DNA from: Acanthopleura granulata
Taxonomy: Eukaryota; Mollusca; Polyplacophora; Chitonida; Chitonidae
Direction of reading: 5' to 3'
Assembly (NCBI GenBank): GCA_016165875.1
Contig: JABBOT010000001.1
Coordinates: forward strand, 12,031,306 to 12,095,305
DNA: 64,000 bases
Shown here piece by piece: positions 26,201 through 34,900 of the stretch (positions within the stretch are counted from its first letter, which is position 1; every line of letters starts with the position of its first letter). The position numbers and the translations under genes were made by a program. A model generated the notes under the pieces. The model saw nothing but the letters and a program-made list of their open reading frames with translations, made no database searches and was not told the origin of the DNA.

Positions 26201-27657
26201 AGAGCAGACATATAGGTTTTTCTTCTTTCTCCCCAGCAAGCAGAAAAAGCAGCCAAAGAAATTGGCGCCGTATCAAAAGAAATCAGTTCATTAACGGTAA
26301 GTGCTGGTACAGTGTGAATGATCTCCCCTTTATGTAACACTTCATATTACTGATCACTTCAGGAAGACGGCTGTCTCAGCCTGCTCAGATGATGTTCCCC
26401 AGACAGCTGGCCACTCCAGTCTCCTCTATCCTTACTCCTGACAATTGTCATGTAAACATTTTTGAGTAAGGAGGTGAAATCAAATGTGGAAATGTTCATT
26501 ACAGGTCTGCCAAGGGTGTTCCTGAATTTCTGGGTTTAAATTATTGATCGCACATTTTTTATCCCAGGCTTTAGTGAAAATTAGCGTTATTAAGTCTGAC
26601 AGAATTAAAAGTGCAACAAAAATTGTCTGGTGTTCTGTTTTTCACTAGGCAAGTGCCTACATTTTGCATAAATAAAGAATTTCTTCGTTCTCATTGATCG
26701 TTGGTGCCTGCAATAACCAAAATTCTGTGTGCAGTTTCATTTTGTGATCCGCGTATATCAGCTTCTAAAACTGGCTTGCTCTGTGCTTTGGGTTTGTGTA
26801 TTTAGCTGGAGATATAAATGATCTCAATTGTTATCCTACATTTGACATGTGTATTGTCTTCAGGATTAGAACTGTTGTTAGTGGAGCTTCAAAATCGCAA
26901 GCTCTTGAACAGAGTTTGAGTCCCTATCTCAGAAAGTCAGTGAAGCTATCTTTTCTACATTTGTATATTTCATTGTGATATTCAAGCTCGATACTTGATA
27001 CATCACAATTCAGAGAAAATTCTAGGCTTCCGATTGGTCTGTCTGCGGTGAATAAGCAACTGTATTTGCCAAACAGGCAAGGGTTACAATTTCACTCTCA
27101 TTTTCCAATGATTACAGCAGCTGACAACAATAACATGTAGAAAGGTTTCTTTTTGAATCTTTTTTATACAATTAAAGCACAAACCCTTAGCAAAACGATT
27201 TGAAAATGACTTTCTAGCAATCCACTTAAAGCAAGTATTTTCTCTGAGTGGTCAGTGCCCCAAGACATGTGAGCCATGATGCCGATAGTGGTTGCCCAGT
27301 GGTTGATCATTCATGGAAGTGCGATGTGTGTTGGCTGAGGTACCAGAATTAATTCAAGAAAAGTTGTCCATAATAATGTTTATTGTGATAAATTTGTTAC
27401 ACTAGGATGTTGCGTGGATATATGGCCCAATAGTTCGTCTCAAAGATCAATATTTCCAAATGTGACAAAAATTTATAATCATCTTGACAAAGTATCAGGC
27501 CATATATCCACGTAATGCACTGGTATAACTCATAATAATAAATATTTCTTGTAATACATAATTGTTTGAAAAAGTAATATTTTGTTTTGCTTTGCTTTGT
27601 TTTCAGACTATGTTGACATCAGACACCTTTGAAAACGTTCCTGTGTCAAATGTATGA
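5154..27657 (+). CDS. PPFIBP1: Liprin-beta (PPFIBP1/2-like) gene, 3' part, 20 coding exons
   Basis: Liprin-beta is a cytosolic scaffold that pairs with liprin-alpha/LAR-type complexes at synapses and cell-matrix contacts. Joined exons: 5154-5285, 6776-6884, 7803-7865, 12634-12695, 13193-13277, 14007-14101, 14462-14543, 15049-15191, 18666-18831, 19829-19940, 21091-21207, 22629-22779, 23281-23392, 23591-23679, 23953-24078, 24463-24594, 25017-25205, 25791-25937, 26237-26296, 27607-27657. The sum is 2223 nt, 740 residues plus TGA, with every phase compatible. In-window residues 1-175 are coiled coil (start ELLSRTSLETHKLDLMAE), 295-312 a basic motif ending KRSCSAPNL, about 360-385 the conserved EFKRGGVRATAGPRLGWSRD, then SAM1 (about 390-465), SAM2 (473-535) and SAM3 (555-635). 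The tail ends V-S-N-V; human liprin-beta-1, as I recall it, ends S-N-V. The human protein has about 1010 residues, so the N-terminal quarter is outside the window. Beta1 and beta2 cannot be told apart; invertebrates usually have one gene. Confidence 0.95.
6776..6884 (+). CDS. PPFIBP1: Liprin-beta exon 2 (coiled coil)
   Basis: 109 nt, phase 0 to 1. The acceptor is cttggttgtag and the donor gtaaat. The translation starts YHISDLEMKLNLKDAE, continues the heptad pattern and ends in a Ser/Thr-rich stretch (SSETS). Confidence 0.9.
7068..7112 (-). mobile_element. SINE tail fragment (reverse)
   Basis: gtttgattggggtttaacgt and the following cgcagtcaacaacattcc form the reverse of the (AAT/CAAA)-ended tail (attctt...gtaaaacaccaat) seen in the other SINE copies of this window. 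Only the 3' end is recognisable. Confidence 0.55.
7803..7865 (+). CDS. PPFIBP1: Liprin-beta exon 3 (coiled coil)
   Basis: 63 nt, phase 1 to 1, so it could be skipped without a frameshift. The acceptor is ttcttttcag and the donor gtaagg. It encodes DVSKDRTLEKERTLERLKRK, a highly charged helix. Confidence 0.87.
8990..9346. repeat. Diverged ~66-bp repeats, left part
   Basis: About five degenerate copies of a unit with tacagtaggggattcccc, atcatgctggtgacagatca and ggatttcattc. It is the same family as 9905-10440 but much more diverged. It is cut off at its right by the foldback element. Confidence 0.85.
9347..9897. mobile_element. Foldback MITE with long inverted arms
   Basis: Left end ttattatctatagagg at 9347 pairs with cctctatagataataa ending at 9897. 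A second paired block is agcctctagtaaatgcac at 9440 against gtgcatttactagaggct ending at 9726, with one mismatch in the block beyond. The arms are over 130 bp long with a gap in pairing. There is no transposase; the short ORFs inside are fragments. It sits inside a tandem array. The target duplication cannot be called with confidence. Confidence 0.82.
9905..10440. repeat. ~66-bp minisatellite, homogeneous part
   Basis: About eight copies of a unit reading catacagtaggggattccc, ctgtcatgctggtgacagat, cataatacatgaggatttca and ttcacac. The copies are nearly identical in the middle and diverge at the right edge. Confidence 0.93.
12634..12695 (+). CDS. PPFIBP1: Liprin-beta exon 4 (coiled coil)
   Basis: 62 nt, phase 1 to 0. 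The acceptor is attgatttttcag and the donor gtaggg. It encodes TEVEKLKKAVDSLMVSNEDK, which aligns with the conserved KKAVESLMAANEEK stretch of human liprin-beta-1. It follows a 4.8 kb intron that is full of repeats. Confidence 0.92.
13193..13277 (+). CDS. PPFIBP1: Liprin-beta exon 5 (end of coiled coil)
   Basis: 85 nt, phase 0 to 1. The acceptor is ttttgcatacag and the donor gtaact. It encodes DKRIDDLRKNLKRYKKVEEM and then VVKAQGRK. It matches the family pattern EDLRQCLNRYKK and closes the coiled-coil region. Confidence 0.92.
14007..14101 (+). CDS. PPFIBP1: Liprin-beta exon 6 (acidic/Ser-rich linker)
   Basis: 95 nt, phase 1 to 0. The acceptor is ttattgtttcag and the donor gtaagt. It encodes ALDDLLILDDDTSSTSSNTP and then a Ser/Asn-rich stretch ending RDPTQ. 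It is likely disordered. Confidence 0.88.
14462..14543 (+). CDS. PPFIBP1: Liprin-beta exon 7 (linker)
   Basis: 82 nt, phase 0 to 1. The acceptor is gcttgtgttgacag and the main donor gtacgt at 14544. It encodes NGHVVMSDDGRFHSKHGMPH and a short Ala/Thr/Pro tail. A second donor (gtatgc at 14511) would shorten the exon by 33 nt and keep the same phase, so an 11-residue alternative is possible. Confidence 0.82.
15049..15191 (+). CDS. PPFIBP1: Liprin-beta exon 8 (linker, phospho-site rich)
   Basis: 143 nt, phase 1 to 0. The acceptor is tatgttgacag and the donor gtgggc. It encodes a His/Pro/Ser/Thr-rich linker containing PPSIISSTTPTRTIV and then RSNSLEDLNPQKPK. RSNSLEDL looks like a basophilic kinase or 14-3-3-type site; this is inference from the motif only. 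Confidence 0.88.
15520..15531 (+). CDS. PPFIBP1: Candidate 12-nt microexon of liprin-beta (TQDQ)
   Basis: A pyrimidine-rich tract and cag (gcttttctctaccatttgcag at 15499-15519) precede acacaggaccag, which is followed by gtaatg. The 12 nt encode T-Q-D-Q in phase 0, exactly the phase of the flanking exons 8 and 9, so inclusion adds four residues with no frameshift. No transcript is available here, so this is a prediction from splice signals and phase. Confidence 0.5.
15720..15740 (+). CDS. PPFIBP1: Candidate 21-nt microexon of liprin-beta (QPILPFL)
   Basis: A long T-rich tract ending catataatag precedes 21 nt encoding Q-P-I-L-P-F-L, followed by a strong donor gtgagt. It is phase 0 to 0, lies 188 nt after the 12-nt candidate and in the same intron. 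The short Pro/aliphatic peptide would sit between ...NPQKPK and TPPNSK. Its inclusion is predicted, not shown. Confidence 0.5.
15741..18665 (+). other. Liprin-beta intron after the microexon candidates
   Basis: 2.9 kb between the 21-nt microexon candidate and exon 9. Some open reading segments on both strands (16063-16272, 17079-17369) have no family resemblance and no splice context. I see nothing else. Confidence 0.5.
18666..18831 (+). CDS. PPFIBP1: Liprin-beta exon 9 (basic SAPNL motif)
   Basis: 166 nt, phase 0 to 1. The acceptor is tcatttgtgttgcag and the donor gtgaag. It encodes TPPNSKRHNIQPGYGTLPK, a charged stretch, and GKTFLRIKSGKRSCSAPNL. The last segment matches the family motif GFFKIKSNKRTASAPNL, which supports the assignment strongly. 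Confidence 0.93.
19639..19840 (+). repeat. 41-bp array containing the exon 10 acceptor, 5 copies
   Basis: Units start at 19639, 19680, 19721, 19762 and 19803. Each holds ttcattgttacag and tgagctcagaag, the intron end and first exonic bases. Identical acceptors end at 19664, 19705, 19746, 19787 and 19828. Only the last gives an open frame; the others run into TGA at the following copy. Confidence 0.95.
19829..19940 (+). CDS. PPFIBP1: Liprin-beta exon 10 (basic motif), acceptor within a 41-bp array
   Basis: 112 nt, phase 1 to 2. The acceptor ttgttacag ends at 19828 and the donor is gtaagt. It encodes SSEESDEIHHRYAGIANGG and KKKKGIRRFFGK, matching KKKSRGIMKLFGK of the human protein. The acceptor and the first 12 exonic bases belong to a 41-bp tandem unit. 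Four upstream copies carry identical acceptors, but reading from any of them reaches TGA at the next copy, so only the last acceptor keeps the frame. Confidence 0.9.
20206..20655 (+). mobile_element. tRNA-derived SINE split by a minisatellite
   Basis: The head has an A-box-like ttagtggttagaggtgc and a B-box-like gcgagtccaaccc. The tail (from about 20500) has tttccccctcccac, ctgccgtcgta, aataattcttgaatt and ends in aattaaataaataaatt. A 35-bp array lies between head and tail. It falls within the intron before exon 11. Confidence 0.7.
20315..20500. repeat. 35-bp array inside the SINE
   Basis: Five copies of cttcattgcttctgtgacct tgtgcacaatctgac. The sequence just before the array (accttcactccattgcttc) looks like the source segment, so the array seems to have grown from SINE body sequence. 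Confidence 0.88.
20725..21050. repeat. 26-bp minisatellite before exon 11
   Basis: About 12 copies of tgttttgacaaagccatgac ttcagg. Variants are gtgttttcacaaagccacaa and mixtures. Blocks of one variant sit side by side, as expected for local slippage or unequal exchange. It ends about 40 nt before the acceptor of exon 11. Confidence 0.94.
21091..21207 (+). CDS. PPFIBP1: Liprin-beta exon 11 (conserved pre-SAM block)
   Basis: 117 nt, phase 2 to 2. The acceptor is ctctgtgttgcag and the donor gtaagt. It encodes LKRSSSQNLGDRPE and then EFKRGGVRATAGPRLGWSRD, the signature block just before SAM1 in liprin-betas. Confidence 0.95.
21466..22380. repeat. 65-bp minisatellite, ~14 copies
   Basis: The unit is aatgtctgtatgatactgcc, catgtgacagcctgtgttat, actgtaaaccataggccagt and cagct. 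Copies differ only at five sites (gatact/gatcct, cagt/cagc, ttata/ttgta/ttatg/ttgtg, cata/caaa). It is intronic, between exons 11 and 12. Confidence 0.96.
22629..22779 (+). CDS. PPFIBP1: Liprin-beta exon 12 (SAM domain 1, first part)
   Basis: 151 nt, phase 2 to 0. The acceptor is tctttgttttag and the donor gtaagc. It encodes DMNIPFARWDTDRVMSWMHD and continues to LLRASPHDLEK. The Trp and the RVMSWMHDIGL/YVADC helices match SAM1 of liprin-beta. Confidence 0.95.
23281..23392 (+). CDS. PPFIBP1: Liprin-beta exon 13 (end SAM1, start SAM2)
   Basis: 112 nt, phase 0 to 1. The acceptor is cttcgctcgttgtag and the donor gtaagt. It encodes ELGLKNPLHRKKLQLALQAV, the last helix of SAM1, then a short linker and IDQDWVT, the start of SAM2. 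Confidence 0.95.
23591..23679 (+). CDS. PPFIBP1: Liprin-beta exon 14 (SAM domain 2), donor within a 30-bp array
   Basis: 89 nt, phase 1 to 0 with the first donor (gtaagg at 23680). It encodes WLDDIGLPQYKDNFYDARMD and GRMLHYCTV. The last 22 exonic bases and the donor belong to a 30-bp unit present four times. Donors at 23710, 23740 and 23770 are equivalent, and each adds 10 in-frame residues (type VRAMLHYCTV) with no stop, so three longer isoforms are possible. The shortest form matches the family. Confidence 0.93.
23658..23780 (+). repeat. 30-bp array containing the exon 14 donor, 4 copies
   Basis: The unit is aatgttgcattattgtacag plus tggtaagggc. The first copy is exon end plus donor; three more follow. 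Donors gtaagg start at 23680, 23710, 23740 and 23770. The unit is a multiple of three and open, and TGA follows only after the fourth copy. Confidence 0.96.
23953..24078 (+). CDS. PPFIBP1: Liprin-beta exon 15 (end of SAM domain 2)
   Basis: 42 codons, phase 0 to 0. The acceptor is cttgtgattgcag and the donor gtgagg. It encodes EDLLHLKVTSELHHTSIKRG, IQILRLNNF and then CLRRRPLPEE, closely following human liprin-beta-1. Confidence 0.95.
24463..24594 (+). CDS. PPFIBP1: Liprin-beta exon 16 (SAM domain 3, first part)
   Basis: 44 codons, phase 0 to 0. The acceptor is ccttgttgttccag and the donor gttagt. It encodes WTNHRVMEWLRTIDLSEYA and PNLRGSGVHGALM, nearly identical to vertebrate SAM3. Confidence 0.96.
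25017..25205 (+). CDS. PPFIBP1: Liprin-beta exon 17 (end of SAM domain 3)
   Basis: 63 codons, phase 0 to 0. The acceptor is ttttctttctcctcag and the donor gtggga. It encodes ILEPRFNAELFAQILSIPTN, KTLLRRHLNTHF and, after a basic linker, the block ending INAKVK, all conserved in liprin-betas. Confidence 0.96.
25308..25492 (+). mobile_element. tRNA-derived SINE
   Basis: The head is ggctgaggggttgacatg (A-box-like). The body has cgtgggaaggctctgcctgg and tttccttccactctaatgct. The tail is gtgaaatattcttaagtaca, gtgtaaaacaccaataaata. It lies in the intron between exons 17 and 18. Confidence 0.72.
25791..25937 (+). CDS. PPFIBP1: Liprin-beta exon 18 (C-terminal region)
   Basis: 49 codons, phase 0 to 0. 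The acceptor is gttttgtgttggtttcag and the donor gtacat. It encodes HKKFGIFSHKRSKSDSECEG, FVCPMDIS and a basic tail. FVCPM aligns with YVCPMEL of liprin-beta-1. Confidence 0.93.
26237..26296 (+). CDS. PPFIBP1: Liprin-beta exon 19
   Basis: 20 codons, phase 0 to 0. The acceptor is tctttctccccag and the donor gtaagt. It encodes QAEKAAKEIGAVSKEISSLT, which aligns with the VRQIGAFSEGINNLTHML segment near the human C-terminus. Confidence 0.92.
27405..27525. mobile_element. Short hairpin MITE
   Basis: cgtggatatatggcc at 27413-27427 is perfectly inverted at 27498-27512, with partial pairing further in. It is about 100 bp with an AT-rich loop. It lies in the last intron, about 80 bp before the last acceptor. 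It looks like a miniature inverted-repeat element, with the family unknown. Confidence 0.55.
27607..27657 (+). CDS. PPFIBP1: Liprin-beta last coding exon and stop
   Basis: 16 codons and TGA at 27655-27657. The acceptor is gctttgttttcag. It encodes TMLTSDTFENVPVSNV. The SNV end resembles the conserved C-terminus of liprin-beta and could bind a PDZ domain; the binding is inference. Confidence 0.92.
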   Translation, partial: TMLTSDTFENVPVSNV

Positions 27658-30600
27658 AACAAAAGTATACAATGAAAGAGGGAGTTTTTCTGAGTCATAC
27701 CTTTGGCTGACTTTGAATTGTACAGTGTGCAGTGTGTGGACTGGATATGGTTGTGAGATAACATGGGGACAGGGTCAGGGTAGGGGGAGACCCCCACCAG
27801 CCCTCTTGCAATGGGCAGAACCTGATAATTGGTCCCATTGGCATGTCACCATCATTTATCAACATTGTTACAGTTAATGTTGTTGTACTCATACAAGTTG
27901 CATGGTTGCAATAATGCTCCATTCAAGTAGTAATAATGACTGTATTTTGTGTTTGTACTTTTGTCCCTGCTGTGGAACATCCGTCAACTGGTACAGTTAT
28001 CGTACAGCTTCCGATTTGACCAGTATCAAAGATGTTCACAGTTTTCATACTCATTTTCTTGTTGTCTGTAGAGATAACTGTTGAATCAGGATCGACAAAC
28101 AACGATATTTAAAGTAGTACTATAAAGTGATATACATTCTTCCTTAAGTGTACATACATAGGCACTCTTTGTTCATTGAGAATACATTGGCTAAAAGCAA
28201 GATGAAAAATCAGTTAATTGACTGAAAATAAAAAGGAAAGAATGATTGGAGTTGTAGTGGTTAGAGCAAGAGTTGTCTAACTTGGTGCTATTTGGAACAA
28301 CTGTAAATGGACCAGTAAACTATAGATTTGTAGTAAGTGTAATATGCATGTGTGGAAACCCTTATAGATCTGTATGGAAAATTTTAGTTCCGTTTGTACT
28401 TCCGCTGGGTCCATCGCAGATGAATGTTAATTGTTTATTGATAATTTTTGTATATTGTTATATAATAGTACTCTCCATTAAGCCAAAATATTGAAATATC
28501 TGTAACCAGTTAAAACTGTTAAAGTAAAGGTTACTGAAGTCAGGCAAGTTTTTCTGGTCATACAGGAGACAGAATTGTTATAAAAGAAAAGACAAAAAAA
28601 GACAGGATATAGAGTTATTAATATTCAGGTAAAGTTAAAACTTGCTATACATACCTACAAATTCTACACACCTTAACCTGTTGATATTGTGAAGTTAGCA
28701 GGAAGATGGTTGTTTTTGTAACTGTTTTGTGTTAGGTTCTCACCTGTCTTGTTGTGAACGCTAGGATACACCCTTACCTCACCATTTACTGGAAATGGCA
28801 CTATCTATGCAAACTGTGATGGGAGTTCAGAGCAGAAGAGATGTAGGGGCTGAGAAGGTTGGTGAGCTGGTGAAGGCAAGCTGGAGTTAGTGATGTCTGT
28901 CTCGTCATTTATGTGGAGAAGAAAGCTTTCATTTTTAGTTTTACAGTCATCGTCTAGAGAAATCATAGGTAAACTGTTGACAAGAACTGAAGTACACTTG
29001 TAGCCAGTGTGCTGAATTAAAGTGGTGAAACTAATTCAAGGCTAGTATTCAAAGTCCTGATAGAGTGTTTAATACCACAGTAGTGCCCATTCACTTGCTC
29101 CTCACTGACCACTCATGGATACAGTATGGTGGGCATTTTACACACACAACGTTATAGGCTAAGTGTATTAACAGCTCTGTTAAAAAATTTTGGAAGACTT
29201 TCCTCCATGCTCTACTCTACTTGAACAGTTTATTTCAAAACTACCAATCTTGTTCAGGTATGTAGCGTGCCTTCTCTACTGATGCCTCGCTGATCCGAGA
29301 AACCAGCACAGGATTTCAACTGGCTGTCTTGTGTAAATATTTTCTTACTTTTTATATTATCTTGTTGATCTTACAGACTCTGTTTATATGTTGGCCCCAT
29401 TGTGACTACGATGGCCTGTACATATATATATAAATCTCTTAACTTGTACATAAACCTCTTCATGGTCAGCTAATTTAGATTTTTTCCAAATCTATCCATC
29501 ATTTTAACACCTTACAAACCTGTGTTCTCTTTAGTTGTCAAGTCATTTACGTAAAGAAAATGTGCCAGGTTTAAACGAGATGTCCAGTGCTACCTGATAA
29601 ATCCCGATTGTAACTACAGAGTTGTGACCTCTAGTCCCTAAATTGTGCAACATGGACAAGCCTTAACTGGGGATTTATCAGTCCGATTTTAACAGCCTTA
29701 GATAGTGAACATAGCAATACCTTAATGATGCCAGATGTTATGTTAGATGAATATATGTACATGTACATCACTAAATAGTTTGACCACTTAGAAGAAAGCT
29801 GGGCCAATATCTTTCTTAACTAAGCTGTTTTTTTTCATTCAATTCATTTTTATAAAAATTGTATGCCACACATACATGACTATCTCATGCCAGTACTGCT
29901 GAACTTATATTTGAACCAAAAAAAAAGTGCTTTTTCAATGCAATGTATTCTTAAAAATATTTGCAGCCATTTTCATATATTTCTCTCTATCACAAATATG
30001 AAGCCTAGTTTACATTACTTTATGTTCTTTCAAAATTCTGTTCATTCTACTGGGTTTTAGTTCTTTATTTTGTTTTAAACACAGGTTGTAAAGTTTGTTG
30101 ATATTCTGAAATCATGAGAAAATCAATCAGGGCCAGCCTTATGTTCGTGGTTGTGCCAGTTAAACAGGTAGCTGCTGTGAAACGAGAAATATATTTTGCC
30201 AATGTTCTTATAGCTGTTGTGTTATTGTGTTATTTGTTTCAAAGAGAGCTTTTTCTCCTTGCAATCAAGTTGGCCTTGATGTCCTTTCACAGCCATACTG
30301 CTGCTGTCAGCTGACATGTATGGCTGTGAAAGTGTGGTGTATGGCTGTGAAAGTGTCAAATGCATTATCTGGTTCCATTGTCATCAGTGGCTGGATCAGG
30401 TACAGTATCAGTATAATGTGACTGGGTAAGGAGGGCATATCAGGTGTCTTCTGCATGGTGTCCCATTGAGGGTATATGAATATGATACACAATATATCAG
30501 CATAGAGTTCTGTGCTTCAAGGAGACGAACTTATATGACCAAAATCATGCTGAATTGGACGCCAAGCATACGAAGCAAAATCTCATGGTGAAATGTTTGA

Positions 30601-31660
30601 CAAGAGCCTTTCTAATAACCACCCCTGTCGCTTGGCCTGTTTACCCCGCAAACCACCAGACGGCACTAATACATGTACTTTACATTGCATTTTTCATGCG
30701 GAATGCCAGTGCGGCCTGTAGTTGTGTGGACGAAGAAGGCAGGCTTCCACTGAACGAAGCCAGATGACCAGGCTTGTCACTTGATAGGTTGGGTGCTCTG
30801 AACAAATACAAGTGATCAGGCTTGTTACTGCATATGCTTTGAGGTACAATTGTGACCGAAGTTTGTCAAAAATTTGGCTAAGAACTATGGTTTCCTCTGC
30901 CAGCAATGAGAAATGTTTATAACATGTTGTAAAACCACTGAAGAATCATATAAGGTAAATGAGAGCTGCTGATGAGCATTTATACTGTAAACAGTTGAGC
31001 TGTTACTGTTATGCCTACGAATTTAGTGGGAATCCTTGTGCAGAACTGACTAAAACAATCACTTTACATCGTCGCCTCAGTCCTCATCACTGGTGATCAT
31101 ACCAGACGCCACACCAGCTTTGCTATGTTCTGAGCCAGATCTTGCAGATCTATAAGTGTCGAGCAATCATGCTTTACCCACTCGATTACAGGAACAAGAA
31201 TCCAGAAATTGGCTATGAGGGTCATGGCACATGGTAGGGTGACGTCAATTCAAGTAAGAATGTCCTTTTCTCAACGAACATCAAAAACGTGGGTCAGTTA
31301 CGCACAATAGCATAATGCTAGTCTTTACGAATCCTAGATATCATTTTTATTATCCGTCGAGCGGTTCTGGCCAAAGGGTGTCGTCATGTCCAGGATACAA
31401 ATACCAAGCATATCTTGGTGAGTGAAATAATGTAGAGAACCTGTTCAAGCCTGATATTCAAAACAAGCAGTAAAAATATTTTAATGGATAATGCCCCTTT
31501 GAGTATTCCATTTCATTTTCCACACATGCATGTCCAGTATTATTTGTATGTGATAACATTTGGATCAGCTCAACTCAACTTCGACAGTTTCTCAAGTAAG
31601 AGTTCATATCTGTGTTTAGCACCTTCACAACAGCACTGATCCAAGGTCAGCAAATTTCAT
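27658..31660 (+). other. Liprin-beta 3' UTR and following intergenic sequence
   Basis: The 3' UTR starts after the TGA. An AATAAA at 28227-28232 is a possible poly(A) signal, 570 nt downstream, but its use cannot be judged. The rest is AT-rich with scattered short open segments and no gene, RNA or repeat that I recognise. Confidence 0.45.
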
Positions 31661-31990
31661 TCATGTGTTGGCTGGCAGATCTTCCAAATGGAATTAGGCT
31701 GTCGTCTTGTTTCTTGAAAACCACTTGTCCACCAGTATGGTGAAGCATATCTTTTAAGCAGTACCTTACTGCCAGAGGTTAATGCCAAGCCTTCTGTTTC
31801 CTCCACCCATGAAACTGACTGCCATTGGAACACTTTTGTGGAAGTGATGAACCTTAAAAGATAGCATCAGACCCTAAATGCACTTACACATTGTTAAAGT
31901 ACATTGTATCTCACATCATCTGCAAAAAGGCTTTGGAGTGAAATATTCTTGAGTACGGTGTAAAACGCCAATGAAATAAGTAATTCAATC
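31660..31990 (+). mobile_element. Degenerate SINE with preserved tail
   Basis: The body has ggcagatcttccaaatgg, tttcctccacccatgaaact and gactgccattgg. The tail gtgaaatattcttgagtacg, gtgtaaaacgccaatgaaat is clear. The middle is disrupted. Same family as 25308-25492. Confidence 0.65.
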
Positions 31991-34900
31991 AAAGAAGACC
32001 TTTAAGATATGTTTCAGTCCTCTTCCAAAACAGCTAAGGTTAAATTATTTGTTGTATTTTCATTGAAGTATGGCATTAAACAGTGGAGACTGTACATGGG
32101 ACCTACTGAGACATACAAGAACTAGCGTGAAAGCCAAGGCTGAAAACTTCAGGAAATAGTTATGATATTTTATTTATTATTCAGATCCACACCAAAATTA
32201 ACCCAAACTTATTATCTAAATATCAATGTACAGTAATCAAAGCAATATAGGTATAAATAATCCAAGGGCAGAATGCAAACGGTGACCACTAGGTAGTCAT
32301 GCACTGTGACCACTCAATCTGTAGCCTGACTGATCAGCCTGAGAAGAACATGGGGCAGATTCCTGTTGTACTCTCGCATACACGCTACAGTATAATGGCA
32401 CAAGTACACAATGGAAGAGTTCCTGATCCAGTGTAATACTTCTGGAGAAGTGTATAATCCCACACCGGTATACAAAATATACATCAACAGCAACTTCTGA
32501 AAAGTGCATATGCCCTTTGGTATTTCTGGGTAAATAGAAGTGATGAAACCATGTAAATACAAGCTGACAAGTTTGTGATGTTCAGTTAAAACCCTTCTGT
32601 CCTCATAAAGTCCATGCTCCACGATATAGGAGGTTCAAGTTCAAACTCTTATGATGTAAAGGTAGTTTCACAGTGCTAAGGAGGTACAAACAATGCTTTC
32701 TTCATTCTCGAGCTTCTTAACCCACTTCCAGCTCCTCAATTTTCTCCAATGTTTGTCTACTCTAAATAACTTCATGTGACACTTTTCTTTGACGCGTATG
32801 TTATAGTAAATGTAATCAGAAATAGTTGCCAAGCATTTCCACAAGGTCACATGGTATGTTAGAACTTTTCTTACCTTTAACAATAACAGAGTTTGACCTC
32901 GAAGCTCACCTATTCTACCCATGATGTACACTCTAACGTTACATAATGCTACTATCATATAGAGTAGCAGGACAAAGCAAAACTAAAAAAGAAATATAAA
33001 CTCACAAAAAATGATTTTTCTTCACCTGAATAACTGACTACTGAACATTTTGTGCAATATTTCAAAACTGCCTACATAAATATTGACAAATTCACCTTAA
33101 CTGGCTTTAAGAAAAAAAATAAGTCTTCATGTCATAGCAACCTAAATATGAGATTTCTTCTCCTTCACTCTAAAGCTGCCTTCCATGAAAAACTTAAGGA
33201 ATCTTTACATACCAGTTAAATTAAAAAAATAAACAATTCAATTTTTAGATTAAGCGCCAATAACAAACTGTAGTGAATAGATCAATGATCATAGGTATCA
33301 TAAAACAAGTACTGTTTCCTTTCAGTTTTACACTGCCTATTCCACTTCAGACTTACGAACAAGTACAAAAGTAAACCTGATTGTCACAGGGTTGAAATAT
33401 TTCACTGCAACGACTGAGTCCGTTCCGTGGCTAAAACCTTTCGGCATAATCCTGTACTATTGATAACTAAATGCTACAGTGATGAGAGATTTCCTTCCTC
33501 ACAAGATAAATAGGTCATATTGTCATAGAGATTAGTGTCCTGGATTAATAATTTATGGCAGTGTTGACTAAGTAAAACTTATTACTAATCAGGTAAATAT
33601 GCATGAATCTGCCACAAAGAGGATGCAAGTCCTCTTATAGCAAATTCTTTGAAGTTTGATTGTTTGTCTCTACATATTACCTTGAAAAGTCTATGTAACA
33701 ATTGGATGGTTGACAAAGCACTACATTAAGTCCAAAATTGAACATTCTCCAGCTTTAGGCCTCTCAATATTTAATATTACTGTGGAAAATATCTACATAA
33801 AGCAGAGTGTAACATATGGTTGTGATCCCAGGCAGGGTAGGGGATGATGATGGTGATGGTGATGGTGCTGATGAATGAGGGTAGAAAAAGTCAGTATCTG
33901 CCCCCAATGTGTAGCAGGGCTCTTGGGGCATGGGGTGGAGGTCAACAGTAGCACTGTACAAAATGGAAGACATCAGTTTACTTTACCTTATCAGGCAGTT
34001 CAAGGTTAGTCTTACTTGAACCATATCAAAATGAGTACTAGCAACATAAACAGACTAGCCTACATTGACAGTTGGTTTTTGTGCTCTTGGTCTCTTTTTT
34101 TGTTTTTTCTTTATTTCATGTGGATTTCATCCTGCAACTGAACAATAAAAAATGCAAAATCAGTTGCTGCAGGTATTTTTCATATTTTTTTTTTTCAAAA
34201 ACTAAAACAATTTCAGCAAAATTTTAGCACAGGCTTTTCTGAACAGTTGGTGTCAAGGCAAAACAGAGTCAGAACAAAATTCTATGATTGATAATCACAT
34301 CACTGTACATATTTACAATTTTGTCTGTAATACAAATATGGATGAAAATGGGCTGATAATATACAATCCAACATCAAATATAATTAAACCAACCAAAACA
34401 TATGTACTAACCACCAAACAGCTCTCCACAGGCAGAGGAAAACAATAATGCTAATAGAGTAAGTCAAGCTTGTAACACATTCAACAATCATCATACCTCG
34501 ATATCCAAAAAAAAAACAAGAACAGTTAATTCAAACATATGCACAGTTAAAACAAGCTAAAAAGTTATGCAGACTGGACAACATCTAAAACAATCTAATG
34601 AAACAAATGCACTCAATAGCTAGAGGAATATCATAGTAAATCTATACAATTCATTAGAATGTCGATGTCAAGTCTTGATAGGTCTCCACTTTTCTCTGAT
34701 CATAATTGCATTGCTTCACAGTGGAGGTTGACAAGTCCTGTTGAAATGTAAACATCTGTGAATGCATACCACAGCCCTTTGTCACACCAGCCTGTTAAAC
34801 AAGGCAGAGCTTGGCCACAAAGGCCACGGATAAGTAACACACAAACACACACGACTGCAAGCTGCATCTGTCATGCATACAGCCTATCGCTGTACACCTG

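Noticed and set aside
33764..33953. Open minus-strand segment after an acceptor-like site, Ser/Pro-rich
   Set aside because: The frame needs a phase-2 upstream exon, but the last transporter exons end in phase 0. The Ser/Pro stretch comes from a GAT/GGT microsatellite.
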